Below, piece after piece: positions 25,357 through 32,897 of a stretch of DNA of 40,481 bases. A program made the position numbers and the translations under genes. Source of the DNA: Bacteroidota bacterium (GTDB lineage Bacteria > Bacteroidota > Bacteroidia > Bacteroidales > VadinHA17); contig DSCJ01000122.1 in NCBI GenBank assembly GCA_011049175.1, positions 1 to 40,481 on the forward strand, given 5' to 3'. Below the pieces are notes generated by a model, which saw only the letters and a list, made by a program, of their open reading frames with translations, did not search any database and had not been told where the DNA came from. The stretch's first letter is position 1. Every line of letters begins with the position of its first letter.

Positions 25357-27234
25357 TCAGAGAATTATGAATTGAAACAGGATCAGCATGAACAGCACCA
25401 GCCCGGCAAAGATCCAGATGGCATAGGCTGTCAGAACGCCGGTATGAGCTTTACTCAGAAGGTTCCCCAGTGAAAACACAATTTTTGCCGTCACATCGTA
25501 GATATCGAACCATTTCTTTTCCGCCTGCTTGTAAATCACAGAGAAAAACCTGAAGTCCTGAATGGTTTTGTAAAAACCGGTTACCGGGAAATCTGTCTGG
25601 TCCCGCGTGGTTTCACCGCCGATAAATATTTCGTCGGTGCGAAACCGGCGGACCCCGGCCAGCCAGTAAATTAACACACCCAGCACAATGGAGGCCAGGA
25701 TCAGCATGGAGACGGTGGTGGATTGCCAGATGCCCGTGTACCCGAAGGAACCGTACAAAGGCATGATGATCCGTGGAACCACCCATGAGGCGGCAAAAAT
25801 TCCGAAAACCAGGCAAACCAGAGCAAGAAGGATCCCGGGGCCCCACATAAGCGGACTGACCTCCCTGACTTTTTCCAGAGCTTTGCTTTTTCTTCCCAGA
25901 AAGATCCCCGCAACAAACTTGATGAAGCTGGCCAGCGTCAGGGCCGATCCCAGTACGGCCAGTCCCAGCCAGATGTACCATATCTGGTTCGCTGCTCCCG
26001 GTTGGGTGCCGAAATCAATGATCCCCTGGTAAATGAGCCATTTCGAGGCGAACCCGTTCAACGGGGGGACACCTGAGATGGAAAGCGCAAAAATGAGGGC
26101 CGCTACAAATGTAATCGGCATGGCCTTCGACAATCCGCCCAGGTGGTCCAGATCGTTCTTTCCGGTGGCTTTTTCCACGTTGCCTGCCACCAGGAATAAT
26201 CCCGATTTGTAAATGGCATTGTTGATCATATGGAACAACCCTCCGGCAATACCCAGGGGGGTTCCCAGAGCCAGCCCTACCACCATGTAGCCCACCTGGG
26301 ATACGGCATGGTACCCCAGAAGTTTTTTGTACTCGTGCTGGATCAGTGCCATCATCACGGCGAAAATAATGGTCATGACCCCGATCAGCAGAAGCACAAA
26401 CACCAGCCAGCCTTCCAGAATGAACATGTCCACACAGAGCCTGGCAAGGAAATAAATCCCCAGCAGCTTGTCCAGTGAAGCCGGAAGCAGGGCCGAGGAG
26501 GCGGCGGGAGCTTTCTGCGTATAATCGGGGATCCAGGTGTGGAAAGGGAAGGCCCCTGCTTTGGTGAAGCTTCCTGTTACAAGGGTAAGGAAAGCTGCCA
26601 CCAGTACGGGATAGGTAGTGGGTATGTCGAGGGCCGACATGGAAAGGGTCCCGTAAATTCTCCAGATAATTCCGATCCCGAGCAGCATGATCCCGTCCGA
26701 TGCCCCGATCATGATCAGGGTCTTCTTCGCCGCCGCCGAGCTGGCTTCGTCATGCCCCGGGATCAGCTTGTACAGGGTGATTCCCAGGATACCCCAGAAG
26801 GTAATGAAAAACAGGAGGTTGTCAGTCAGAACGGCTCCTGTGGTTAGCCCCAGGGTCAGCAGTACATAGGGATAGAAATGCCTGATTTCCCGCTCCCCCT
26901 TCATGCATGCCAGGGAATATACCGTGATCAGCACCGTGAAAACCGTGGTGCACAGGGTGATGAACCTGCTGAGCGGATCGATGTTGAAAGTGCAGAATCC
27001 GCTGATTCCCTGCATCATCCGGTTAAACAGACTGCCGGCAGCCATACCGGCCGGCACCAGGTCAGCGGTGTGAATGCCGTTTTCCCAGCCAAAAAGCCTC
27101 ACGGCAAATACCAGGGCGACCAGGCCCGTCATCAGTGCCAGGATGCCTTTTAATATCCTTGTTCCCCGCGGGAAGGCGAACAGGATGATCCCGGCAACAA
27201 TGGGCAGCAGGATGATATAATTCAGTTCAGTCAT
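25357..27234 (-). CDS. NuoL/MrpA-like large antiporter subunit
   Basis: A 625-residue membrane protein of about sixteen segments, homologous to NuoL, the N-terminal two-thirds of MrpA and the second antiporter-like subunit of MBS-type complexes. The TM7 lysine is kept in GSFTKAGAFPFHTWIPDYTQ, with Lys in SLDKLLGIYFLARL (TM8) and the polar MALIQHEYKKLLGYHAVSQVGYM. The TM5 glutamate expected in FW-E is replaced by Gly (ITFWGILGITLYKLI). The C-terminal 100 residues after FIGGETTRD probably form the long lateral helix and a last anchor (FQFIIL). It follows the hydrogenase large-subunit gene by 9 bases and precedes the DUF4040 gene. Confidence 0.93.
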   Translation of the reverse strand: MTELNYIILLPIVAGIILFAFPRGTRILKGILALMTGLVALVFAVRLFGWENGIHTADLVPAGMAAGSLFNRMMQGISGFCTFNIDPLSRFITLCTTVFTVLITVYSLACMKGEREIRHFYPYVLLTLGLTTGAVLTDNLLFFITFWGILGITLYKLIPGHDEASSAAAKKTLIMIGASDGIMLLGIGIIWRIYGTLSMSALDIPTTYPVLVAAFLTLVTGSFTKAGAFPFHTWIPDYTQKAPAASSALLPASLDKLLGIYFLARLCVDMFILEGWLVFVLLLIGVMTIIFAVMMALIQHEYKKLLGYHAVSQVGYMVVGLALGTPLGIAGGLFHMINNAIYKSGLFLVAGNVEKATGKNDLDHLGGLSKAMPITFVAALIFALSISGVPPLNGFASKWLIYQGIIDFGTQPGAANQIWYIWLGLAVLGSALTLASFIKFVAGIFLGRKSKALEKVREVSPLMWGPGILLALVCLVFGIFAASWVVPRIIMPLYGSFGYTGIWQSTTVSMLILASIVLGVLIYWLAGVRRFRTDEIFIGGETTRDQTDFPVTGFYKTIQDFRFFSVIYKQAEKKWFDIYDVTAKIVFSLGNLLSKAHTGVLTAYAIWIFAGLVLFMLILFQFIIL

Positions 27235-27243
27235 GGAATGGTA

Positions 27244-28437
27244 TTATTGTTTCTTACGGATTTCCTCGGTTTTCATGTGGGAAAGCTTCAGCAGGTCTTC
27301 CCCCGAATACAGCATGTTTCCCGTCCGCTGATCCACGGCCACAGCCATCCGTTCGGTGCAACAGTAGCAGGGATCAACGGCGGCCAGGGATATCGTGGCA
27401 TCGGAAATGGTTTGCCCGATGCAGGATTTCTTGAAGGTGGCAATGTTCACATAGCTGGGGGCCCTGATCTTGTGTCGCACGGGACCATATCCCCCGTCGG
27501 TTACCACAAAATGGAATACCTCGCCCCGGGGAGCTTCGGCCCGCCCGGTTCCCATTCCTTCGGGTATGTTTTTTACCTTTACCTCGGTGTCGCCCTCGGG
27601 TTCTTTCTCCAGTCCGTCAAGGCACTGCTCGATGATCGACACTGATTCCACCATCTCAAGCAACCTTACATAGGCCTTGGCAAACACATCTCCCTCGCCG
27701 GTAACAATTACTTTCCAGTCGACCATGTCGTAAGCTGCGTAGGGGTCGTCACGCCTTACGTCGATATCCACGCCGGAAGCTCTTGCGGTGGGTCCTACCG
27801 CTGCAAACTGGATAATGTCCTGGTGAGTCAGCACCCCCACGCCTTTGGTACGGGCATGGATCACGGGGTCGTCCATGACCGCCCCTATCAGCAGGTCGAG
27901 CTTGGGCTTGAACCCGTCCATTGCCTTTCTTACTTCAGGGATCAGGGCCATGGGAATATCCCTTCGTACCCCTCCTACCTTGAACATAGCATAGCTGTTC
28001 CGGTTGCCTGTGATCATTTCGAAAAGGTCGAGGATGGGTTCGCGGTATTTCCATGCCCACATGAATACCGTGTTGTATCCCAGAAAATGACCGGCCAGCC
28101 CCACCCACAGCAGATGGCTGTGTATTCTTTCCAGCTCGCCAATGATTGACCGGATGTATTTGGCCCGGTTGGGAATATCCACCCCCGCAATCTCTTCCAT
28201 GGCGTTGGCAAAAGCAAAGGGGTGGGAGGTGGAGCAGATCCCGCAGATCCTTTCCACCAGAAAGAATACCTGATCGAAGGTTTTCGATTCTGCCAGCTTC
28301 TCGATCCCCCGGTGATTGTAACCGGTTTCCCACTTGATGTCTTTTACGATCTCTCCCTCACAGTACAGCTTGAACAGTTCGGGTTCTTCCTGCAGCGGGT
28401 GGTAGGGTCCTACCGGTATGATTTTGGTATTGGACAT
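27244..28437 (-). CDS. Group 4 [NiFe] hydrogenase large subunit
   Basis: A 397-residue catalytic subunit, related to NuoD but a true hydrogenase: it carries both nickel-binding pairs, RICGIC (Cys65, Cys68) and DPCYCC (Cys357, Cys360). It reduces protons or oxidises H2 and, with the small subunit, sits on the NuoH-like membrane protein. After DPCYCCTER the chain runs 34 more residues from Met364; cleavage after Arg363 by the operon's protease would match the HycE site and its 32-residue tail. An extra Cys359 lies between the two ligands. Short length and NuoD-like middle (GELERIHSHLLWVGLAGHF) place it in group 4; the exact subgroup cannot be set by eye. Confidence 0.95.
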   Translation of the reverse strand: MSNTKIIPVGPYHPLQEEPELFKLYCEGEIVKDIKWETGYNHRGIEKLAESKTFDQVFFLVERICGICSTSHPFAFANAMEEIAGVDIPNRAKYIRSIIGELERIHSHLLWVGLAGHFLGYNTVFMWAWKYREPILDLFEMITGNRNSYAMFKVGGVRRDIPMALIPEVRKAMDGFKPKLDLLIGAVMDDPVIHARTKGVGVLTHQDIIQFAAVGPTARASGVDIDVRRDDPYAAYDMVDWKVIVTGEGDVFAKAYVRLLEMVESVSIIEQCLDGLEKEPEGDTEVKVKNIPEGMGTGRAEAPRGEVFHFVVTDGGYGPVRHKIRAPSYVNIATFKKSCIGQTISDATISLAAVDPCYCCTERMAVAVDQRTGNMLYSGEDLLKLSHMKTEEIRKKQ

Positions 28438-28439
28438 GG

Positions 28440-28895
28440 TTATTCCTTTTTAAGTTCCTTGCCATCTTTTCTGTACGGGTAAACGCCCAGGGCCCAGTTG
28501 CCTTCCGACAGGAGCGGTTCGGGTTCGGGGTGGTTGAGAAAGGTGATCCCGAACAGTTCATGCATTTCCCGTTCAATCCAGTTGGCTCCATCGAAGGTAT
28601 TGGCCAGCGACTCGATCTCGGGCTTGTCTTCCGGAAGCACCACATGCAGGTTCAGAACCAGTCCTGCCGGATCGTTCGAGAAATGGTAGTAGATCTCAAA
28701 TCCCCGGCGCGTATGCATGGCCGAAGCTATGATGAACCGGAAGTTCAGGTAGCTGTACAGGAAGTTGGAAATGTTCAGCAGGACCTTCGGTTCGATCGAC
28801 AGGGTGGCCCGCGTTTCGCTCTTCACCTCCACATTCAGAATGGAAGGTCCGAATTTCTGCCGGGTGCTGGCTATGAAAGTATTCGTGTCAAGCAT
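28440..28895 (-). CDS. Hydrogenase subunit, NuoC-like (30 kDa)
   Basis: A 151-residue soluble subunit homologous to the 30-kDa subunit of complex I (NuoC), MbhK and EchD. The family ending FDGANWIEREMHELFGITFLNHPEPEPLL is clear, corresponding to the WxExExxDxFGI signature, with Glu-Arg-Glu kept. The ATG at 28895 overlaps the previous stop by 8 bases (ATGCTTGA) and is chosen over the in-frame ATG at 28985, which would lie wholly inside the previous gene. It is structural, tying the large and small subunits together; it holds no cofactor. Stop is 2 bases before the large-subunit start. Confidence 0.92.
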   Translation of the reverse strand: MLDTNTFIASTRQKFGPSILNVEVKSETRATLSIEPKVLLNISNFLYSYLNFRFIIASAMHTRRGFEIYYHFSNDPAGLVLNLHVVLPEDKPEIESLANTFDGANWIEREMHELFGITFLNHPEPEPLLSEGNWALGVYPYRKDGKELKKE

Positions 28896-29322
28896 GGGCT
28901 TTCTCGGTTTTTTTCTTCTCGATAAGTTGTACAATCCCTGAGAGAATGGCCTCGGGTTTGGGCGGGCATCCCGGGATATAGGCATCTACCGGGATAATCT
29001 GATCCACCGGCCCCGCAAAGGGGTATCCTCCGGCGAAGATCCCGCCGGTGCAACCGCAGGCTCCGATGGCCACCACCAGAATGGGCTTGGGAGCCTGCCT
29101 GTATAGTTCCAGCAGCCTTTCCTTGTCTTTATGGTTGATTGAACCATTGACCAGCAACACATCTGCATGGCGGATGCTTCCCACCAGCAGCATGCCAAAT
29201 CGTTCCACATCGTACCGTGGTGTGAGGCAATCGAGGATCTCGATGTCACAGTTGTTGCACGAGGCCCCGCCGAAATGGAAGAGCCAGAGCGATTTTCTGA
29301 ATATGAAATCTTTGAATGCCAA
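28888..29322 (-). CDS. Group 4 [NiFe] hydrogenase small subunit (NuoB-like)
   Basis: A 144-residue iron-sulfur protein homologous to NuoB, MbhJ and EchC. It holds the single proximal [4Fe-4S] cluster next to the nickel site: Cys22 and Cys25 in SCNNCDIE, Cys89 in GACGCTGG and Cys119 in IPGCPPKPE. The reduced cysteine set is the mark of group 4 small subunits, which lack the medial and distal clusters of other hydrogenases. No signal peptide, so it faces the cytoplasm. Its 5' end lies 12 bases from the NuoH-like gene and its 3' end overlaps the NuoC-like gene. Confidence 0.95.
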   Translation of the reverse strand: MAFKDFIFRKSLWLFHFGGASCNNCDIEILDCLTPRYDVERFGMLLVGSIRHADVLLVNGSINHKDKERLLELYRQAPKPILVVAIGACGCTGGIFAGGYPFAGPVDQIIPVDAYIPGCPPKPEAILSGIVQLIEKKKTEKAHA

Positions 29323-29334
29323 TGCAGTATTTTT

Positions 29335-30267
29335 TTAAATTCCCAATGCAATCAGTATATAGGCAATGATCACCAGCAGGTTCATATACAGGAAAAAGAA
29401 TTTCATGGCCTGATGGATCTTGAGACGGGGGTTGGTATTCCTGATCAGGGTCAGGAGCAAAACCACCCCCAGTATTTTGAGTACCGACCACAGGATATGG
29501 ATCCCGTCCCAGTGCAGTCCGTTCATGAACAGGGCGGCCAGGAAGGCCGGCAGGGTCAAAAGCAGGATGTATTTCGACAGCTTGATCAGCGCGTAGCAAA
29601 TGCCTGAATATTCTATGAAGCAGCCGTGGTTGATCTCTGTTTCCGCCTCGGCCATGTCGAACGGTATCAGACCCAGCTTGGCCTGAATGCAGAAAACGGC
29701 CGGGATGAACAGAAGGATCCCCGATACACTGCCGATCACTGCCCCGCCGGTTTCCTGTGTCATCAGCAGGTCGGTCATTCTGATCGACATCCCCGATTTC
29801 AGGATTACGCCGGCTACCACCAGCAGAAAGGTGAGCTCATAGCTCAGAATGAGCTTGATCTCCCGTGATGCCCCCACGGCCGCCAGGGGGTTGCCTGAGG
29901 ATACGGCTCCGAGAATATACATCAGCGAGGGAATGGCCAGCAGGTAAAAAATTACGATCAGATCGCCCGAAAATCCCGTGTGAAACCCGAGCATGGGCAA
30001 CAGGATGAGAACACAGGCTACTGTGGCTCCGAATACTGCCAGTACCGGGGCCAGAAGGAACATTCCCCTGGAACCGTTTGCCGGAAGAATGGTTTCTTTT
30101 ACCAGAAGGAGCTTCAGAAAATCGTAATAAGGCTGCAGCAGGGGAGGTCCTTTCCGAAACTGCACCATGGCGGTGATCTTACGGTCGAACCAGGAAAGAA
30201 AGCCTCCTGCAACGCCTGCAAAAAGCAACCCGGGATAAACCAGAAAATAGAACAGGTCCTTTAGCAT
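29335..30267 (-). CDS. Hydrogenase membrane subunit, NuoH-like
   Basis: A 310-residue membrane protein with about eight segments, homologous to NuoH, MbhM, EchB and HyfC. Family marks are FLSWFDRKITAMVQFRKGPPLLQPYYDFLKLL near the start and IPFDMAEAETEINHGCFIEYSG in the middle (the PFDMAEAETE motif of the quinone-side loop, with its acidic residues). It docks the hydrogenase pair onto the antiporter module and passes redox energy to it. It follows the ferredoxin gene by 12 bases. Confidence 0.94.
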   Translation of the reverse strand: MLKDLFYFLVYPGLLFAGVAGGFLSWFDRKITAMVQFRKGPPLLQPYYDFLKLLLVKETILPANGSRGMFLLAPVLAVFGATVACVLILLPMLGFHTGFSGDLIVIFYLLAIPSLMYILGAVSSGNPLAAVGASREIKLILSYELTFLLVVAGVILKSGMSIRMTDLLMTQETGGAVIGSVSGILLFIPAVFCIQAKLGLIPFDMAEAETEINHGCFIEYSGICYALIKLSKYILLLTLPAFLAALFMNGLHWDGIHILWSVLKILGVVLLLTLIRNTNPRLKIHQAMKFFFLYMNLLVIIAYILIALGI

Positions 30268-30279
30268 GGGTGTGTTACT

Positions 30280-30750
30280 TTAAACGTTCCAGATATATTC
30301 CTTCACCATTACCTTGTCATTCAGCTTGTAAATATGATTCTCCGGGTCTTCTTCCCCGTTGTAATAACTCACGGTGCCTTCCGGGCATGCCCTGATAAAG
30401 AGGTCCAGTTCCTGGTCATCATTCAGGTCGTACATGCGTGCCGGAGGCTTCATCTCGAACAAATCGTCCATCAGGGTGCCGAAGGGGCATATGGCAACGC
30501 ACGATTTGCAGCGCACACACAGGTTGACATTTCTGACCACCCTGCCGGTATCGTCTTTTTCAAGGGCTTCTGCCGGGCAAACCTCTATGCAGGGGGCCTC
30601 CAGGCAGCGCCGGCAGGTGAATGAGAAGACGGCTTCTTCCCTCACAGACCGGAGTCCTTCCCGGGCGGATCCCGGGGAATATTTTCCGTCGACTTCCATG
30701 GCGGGGAAGTCGCGTATTTTGATCAGGTCAATCAGTATCTTTTTGTTCAT
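30280..30750 (-). CDS. Two-cluster ferredoxin-like electron transfer subunit
   Basis: A 156-residue soluble iron-sulfur protein. Two cysteine sets are complete: Cys46-x2-Cys49-x4-Cys54-x3-Cys58 and Cys78-x2-Cys81-x2-Cys84-x3-Cys88. The first spacing (x4) is that of HycB/HydN-type proteins, which in the formate hydrogenlyase group have four clusters; here only two are present. One further Cys lies in RACPEGTV near the C-terminus. It sits between the flavin subunit and the NuoH-like gene and is the likely wire between the NAD(P)H module and the hydrogenase. That role is inferred from position. Confidence 0.9.
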   Translation of the reverse strand: MNKKILIDLIKIRDFPAMEVDGKYSPGSAREGLRSVREEAVFSFTCRRCLEAPCIEVCPAEALEKDDTGRVVRNVNLCVRCKSCVAICPFGTLMDDLFEMKPPARMYDLNDDQELDLFIRACPEGTVSYYNGEEDPENHIYKLNDKVMVKEYIWNV

Positions 30751-30767
30751 TCCTATACCATATTATT

Positions 30768-31628
30768 TTATGACCAGATATCGGGCTGGTCTTTGATCTC
30801 GTCGTAGGTGAATACCGGCCCGTCCTTGCACACGAAGTATTTCCCCATGGTGCAATGGCCGCATTTGCCCAGGCCGCACGACATGTTCTTTTCCATAGAA
30901 AGGAATATTTTATTCTCGGGGAATCCCATCTCCAGCAGCTTGAATGTCCCGAATTTCATCATGATCGGCGGGCCGCACACCACGGCTACCGCATTCGGAA
31001 TGTCGACCCGGATCTCATCGAGCAGAACGGTGACCACCCCCACGGATTCCTCCCAGGTTTCATCGGGCTTGTCAACGCTGCGCAACACTTCGAATTTTTC
31101 CACACTTCGCAGTTCGTTGATAAAGGGCTTGTAAATACATTCCTCCGGTGTTTTCGACCCGTAACACAGGGTTACCTTCCGGAATTGGTCCTTTTCCGCC
31201 ATGAGGTTATATAACAGCGACCGTATGGGGGCAAATCCGCATCCTCCTCCCAGGATCAGGATCTCTTTTCCGTACATATCTTCCAGGGGGTAGCCTCTTC
31301 CGAACGGCCCCCTGATGCCCACCCGGTCGCCTTTTTTCAGGCGGTGAATGTAATCGGTTACATAACCCGTTTTCATGACCGTCACCTCCATCCTTTTGGT
31401 CTCCAGGGGAGAGGAAGAAGGGGTAAAGGGTGCTTCGCCTATACCCGGAATGGTGAGCTCAATGAATTCGCCCGTCTTGAATGAAAATTCCTCGTCGGGG
31501 ATCATGGCAATGGTTTTGATCGTTGGCGATTCATCAATGACCTTTTCTACCGTGGCCGGCAAAGGCGTATACATATTCCGGGCAGGCTTCCGGGTTTTTG
31601 ATCTGGTTCTGGCAGTTGCTTCCGGCAT
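30768..31628 (-). CDS. FAD/NAD(P)-binding oxidoreductase subunit (sulfhydrogenase gamma / AsrB-like)
   Basis: A 286-residue ferredoxin-reductase-fold protein. It has an FAD part (about 20-115; IELTIPGIGEAPFTPSSS is the FAD-binding RxYS-like region, with Pro/Thr in place of Arg/Tyr as in AsrB/HydG types), an NAD(P) part (EILILGGGCGFAPIRSLLY, then VVCGPPIMMKF), and a C-terminal [2Fe-2S] site Cys251-x4-Cys256-x2-Cys259-x7-Cys267. This is the architecture of sulfhydrogenase gamma, AsrB and PyrK. It exchanges electrons with NADH or NADPH. The chosen ATG (31628) lies 11 bases after the preceding gene; an ATG at 31574 would give the more usual start MYTPLPA. Confidence 0.93.
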   Translation of the reverse strand: MPEATARTRSKTRKPARNMYTPLPATVEKVIDESPTIKTIAMIPDEEFSFKTGEFIELTIPGIGEAPFTPSSSPLETKRMEVTVMKTGYVTDYIHRLKKGDRVGIRGPFGRGYPLEDMYGKEILILGGGCGFAPIRSLLYNLMAEKDQFRKVTLCYGSKTPEECIYKPFINELRSVEKFEVLRSVDKPDETWEESVGVVTVLLDEIRVDIPNAVAVVCGPPIMMKFGTFKLLEMGFPENKIFLSMEKNMSCGLGKCGHCTMGKYFVCKDGPVFTYDEIKDQPDIWS

Positions 31629-31639
31629 GGATGGAAGAA

Positions 31640-32638
31640 TTAGGCATTAAGTTCAACAAACAGTTCGTTTTTATTGATCCTGGCTATGCAGGCTTCAATG
31701 CATCGTCCGCAACCCGTACAGGCCAGGGTGTTGTATTTTTCCGGCCTCCACACGTATTTGCACAGGTAGCGATTCCTGAAACGGGCGGATTTTGAATGCA
31801 ACGGATCTTCCCCTGCCGCTACCCGTTCGAAGGCAGGATGCTGACAGGTATCCAGGCTGCGTACTTTTTCAAATTCCGGCCGGTCAATCAGCAAAAAACA
31901 GGTACAGGTGGGGCAGATGCTGGAACAGGCGCCGCAGCTAACACAATCGGCGGCATATTTTTCCCAGATATCCTCCCCGCTTTTCCTGATCAGAACACCT
32001 GTCCGCTCATATCCCGGAAGCCGGCTGTTGCGTTCCTCCAGTTCCTTTTTGAGCTGCCCGGATTTCTCCCAAACGGGGGCCATCCGGCTTTCGTCGGTTT
32101 CCCTTGCCTCTCCTGCTATGTACTCCCGCACAAATTCCTCCCCTTTTCCGGAAAGTACCGTCAGATACATATTTCCTTCATGGGAAGCAAGCCTGATATC
32201 TGCGTATTTTTCAACGGCGGGACTCACTCCGTAAGTAGTACAGTGGCAGTGCTCCTGGGCTGTGAAGCAGTCAGTTCCTATCAGCAGGGTGTTTTCCCTC
32301 CTGTCCCGGTAGTATGGATCCACATATGGCTCCTCCAAATAGAAGGTATCGAGCATTTCCAGCCCCGCCAGGTCACAGGGAGGAATCCCCAGGATGATCC
32401 TGGAGGTTCCTTCCGGTTCCCTCACCACATTTTCCTTAACGGGAAGAAAAAATGTTTTGAGCGGACTTGCCGGCTTGGCCGTATTATAAATAATGTGGGA
32501 GATGTCCTGTTCCTGCTCAACCAGTTTGTAATCCTGATGGTTTTCCCTGATCACCGGTGCATATAGGTGGTATTTGCTGATCGCCCGGTTTAGGACCTTA
32601 TCCCAGTTCTCATGAGAAATGAGATAATGCTTGGTCAT
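31640..32638 (-). CDS. 4Fe-4S subunit (sulfhydrogenase beta / AsrA-like)
   Basis: A 332-residue cytoplasmic protein of the AsrA/HydB family. The N-terminal two-thirds carry family stretches ILGIPPCDLAGLEMLDTFY and LLIGTDCFTAQEHCHCTTYG (cysteines 124, 131 and 133). Two [4Fe-4S] motifs follow: Cys232-x2-Cys235-x2-Cys238-x3-Cys242 and Cys307-x2-Cys310-x2-Cys313-x3-Cys317. In sulfhydrogenases the beta subunit carries electrons between the flavin-gamma subunit and the hydrogenase; in AsrABC it works in sulfite reduction, but no sulfite reductase is present here. It is the first gene of the operon, divergent from rex. Confidence 0.92.
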   Translation of the reverse strand: MTKHYLISHENWDKVLNRAISKYHLYAPVIRENHQDYKLVEQEQDISHIIYNTAKPASPLKTFFLPVKENVVREPEGTSRIILGIPPCDLAGLEMLDTFYLEEPYVDPYYRDRRENTLLIGTDCFTAQEHCHCTTYGVSPAVEKYADIRLASHEGNMYLTVLSGKGEEFVREYIAGEARETDESRMAPVWEKSGQLKKELEERNSRLPGYERTGVLIRKSGEDIWEKYAADCVSCGACSSICPTCTCFLLIDRPEFEKVRSLDTCQHPAFERVAAGEDPLHSKSARFRNRYLCKYVWRPEKYNTLACTGCGRCIEACIARINKNELFVELNA

Positions 32639-32640
32639 GG

Positions 32641-32664
32641 TTATGTTATTATTTTCACAAAAAG
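32641..32664 (-). promoter_or_regulatory. Rex-operator-like site at the hydrogenase operon start
   Basis: On the minus strand this region reads TTGTGAAAATAATAACATAA: the left half matches the Rex half-site TTGTGAAA and shares the 11 bases TGTGAAAATAA with the site ahead of rex. The right half is only loosely symmetric. It lies just downstream of the predicted transcription start, where a bound repressor would block RNA polymerase. Confidence 0.4.
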
Positions 32665-32670
32665 TGCAAT

Positions 32671-32701
32671 TAAAATTAAACAGGTACTTGCCTCATGTCA
32701 A
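32671..32701 (-). promoter_or_regulatory. Candidate promoter of the hydrogenase operon
   Basis: On the minus strand, TTG (in TTGACA, 32696-32701) is followed after 20 bases by TAATTTTA, one base from TAnnTTTG. A start near 32664 leaves a leader of about 26 bases before the first gene. Confidence 0.45.
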
Positions 32702-32876
32702 GTTTTTTTGTACTTTTCGTTACAATAACAACAGAAAAAAATCTTACAAGTAATCAAAATAAATTCAGCAGTTATAGAAATATTGGGTGATTTAAAACAG
32801 GATGCATTTTCTTGGAAAAAATACAAAAAATGTTACAGAACATATTTATCCGGATGGGAATTTATTCTGATTAATA

Positions 32877-32892
32877 TGTGAAAATAAGCACA
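32877..32892. promoter_or_regulatory. Rex-operator-like palindrome ahead of rex
   Basis: TGTG-AAAATAAG-CACA, within the context ATGTGAAAATAAGCACAA, matches the general Rex operator shape TTGTGAAnnnnTTCACAA apart from the centre. It ends 5 bases before the rex start codon, as expected for autoregulation. A second palindrome ATGTT-ACAG-AACAT lies upstream at 32830-32843. Confidence 0.5.
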
Positions 32893-32897
32893 ATAAA

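Noticed and set aside
31796-32566. Plus-strand frame of 256 codons opposite the AsrA-like gene
   Set aside because: Antisense shadow with no family features.
20252-32638. Respiratory complex I (Nuo-like genes B, C, D, H, I, L)
   Set aside because: The NuoD-like protein carries both nickel-binding CxxC pairs, a maturation protease and all hyp genes accompany it, and NuoE/F/G/A/J are absent.
20252-32638. Formate hydrogenlyase (Hyc/Hyf)
   Set aside because: No formate dehydrogenase or formate transporter is present; the head of the operon is an AsrA/AsrB-like pair and the antiporter part is full Mrp.
31640-32638. Anaerobic sulfite reductase (asrABC)
   Set aside because: AsrA- and AsrB-like genes are present, but no siroheme AsrC follows; the next genes are hydrogenase subunits.
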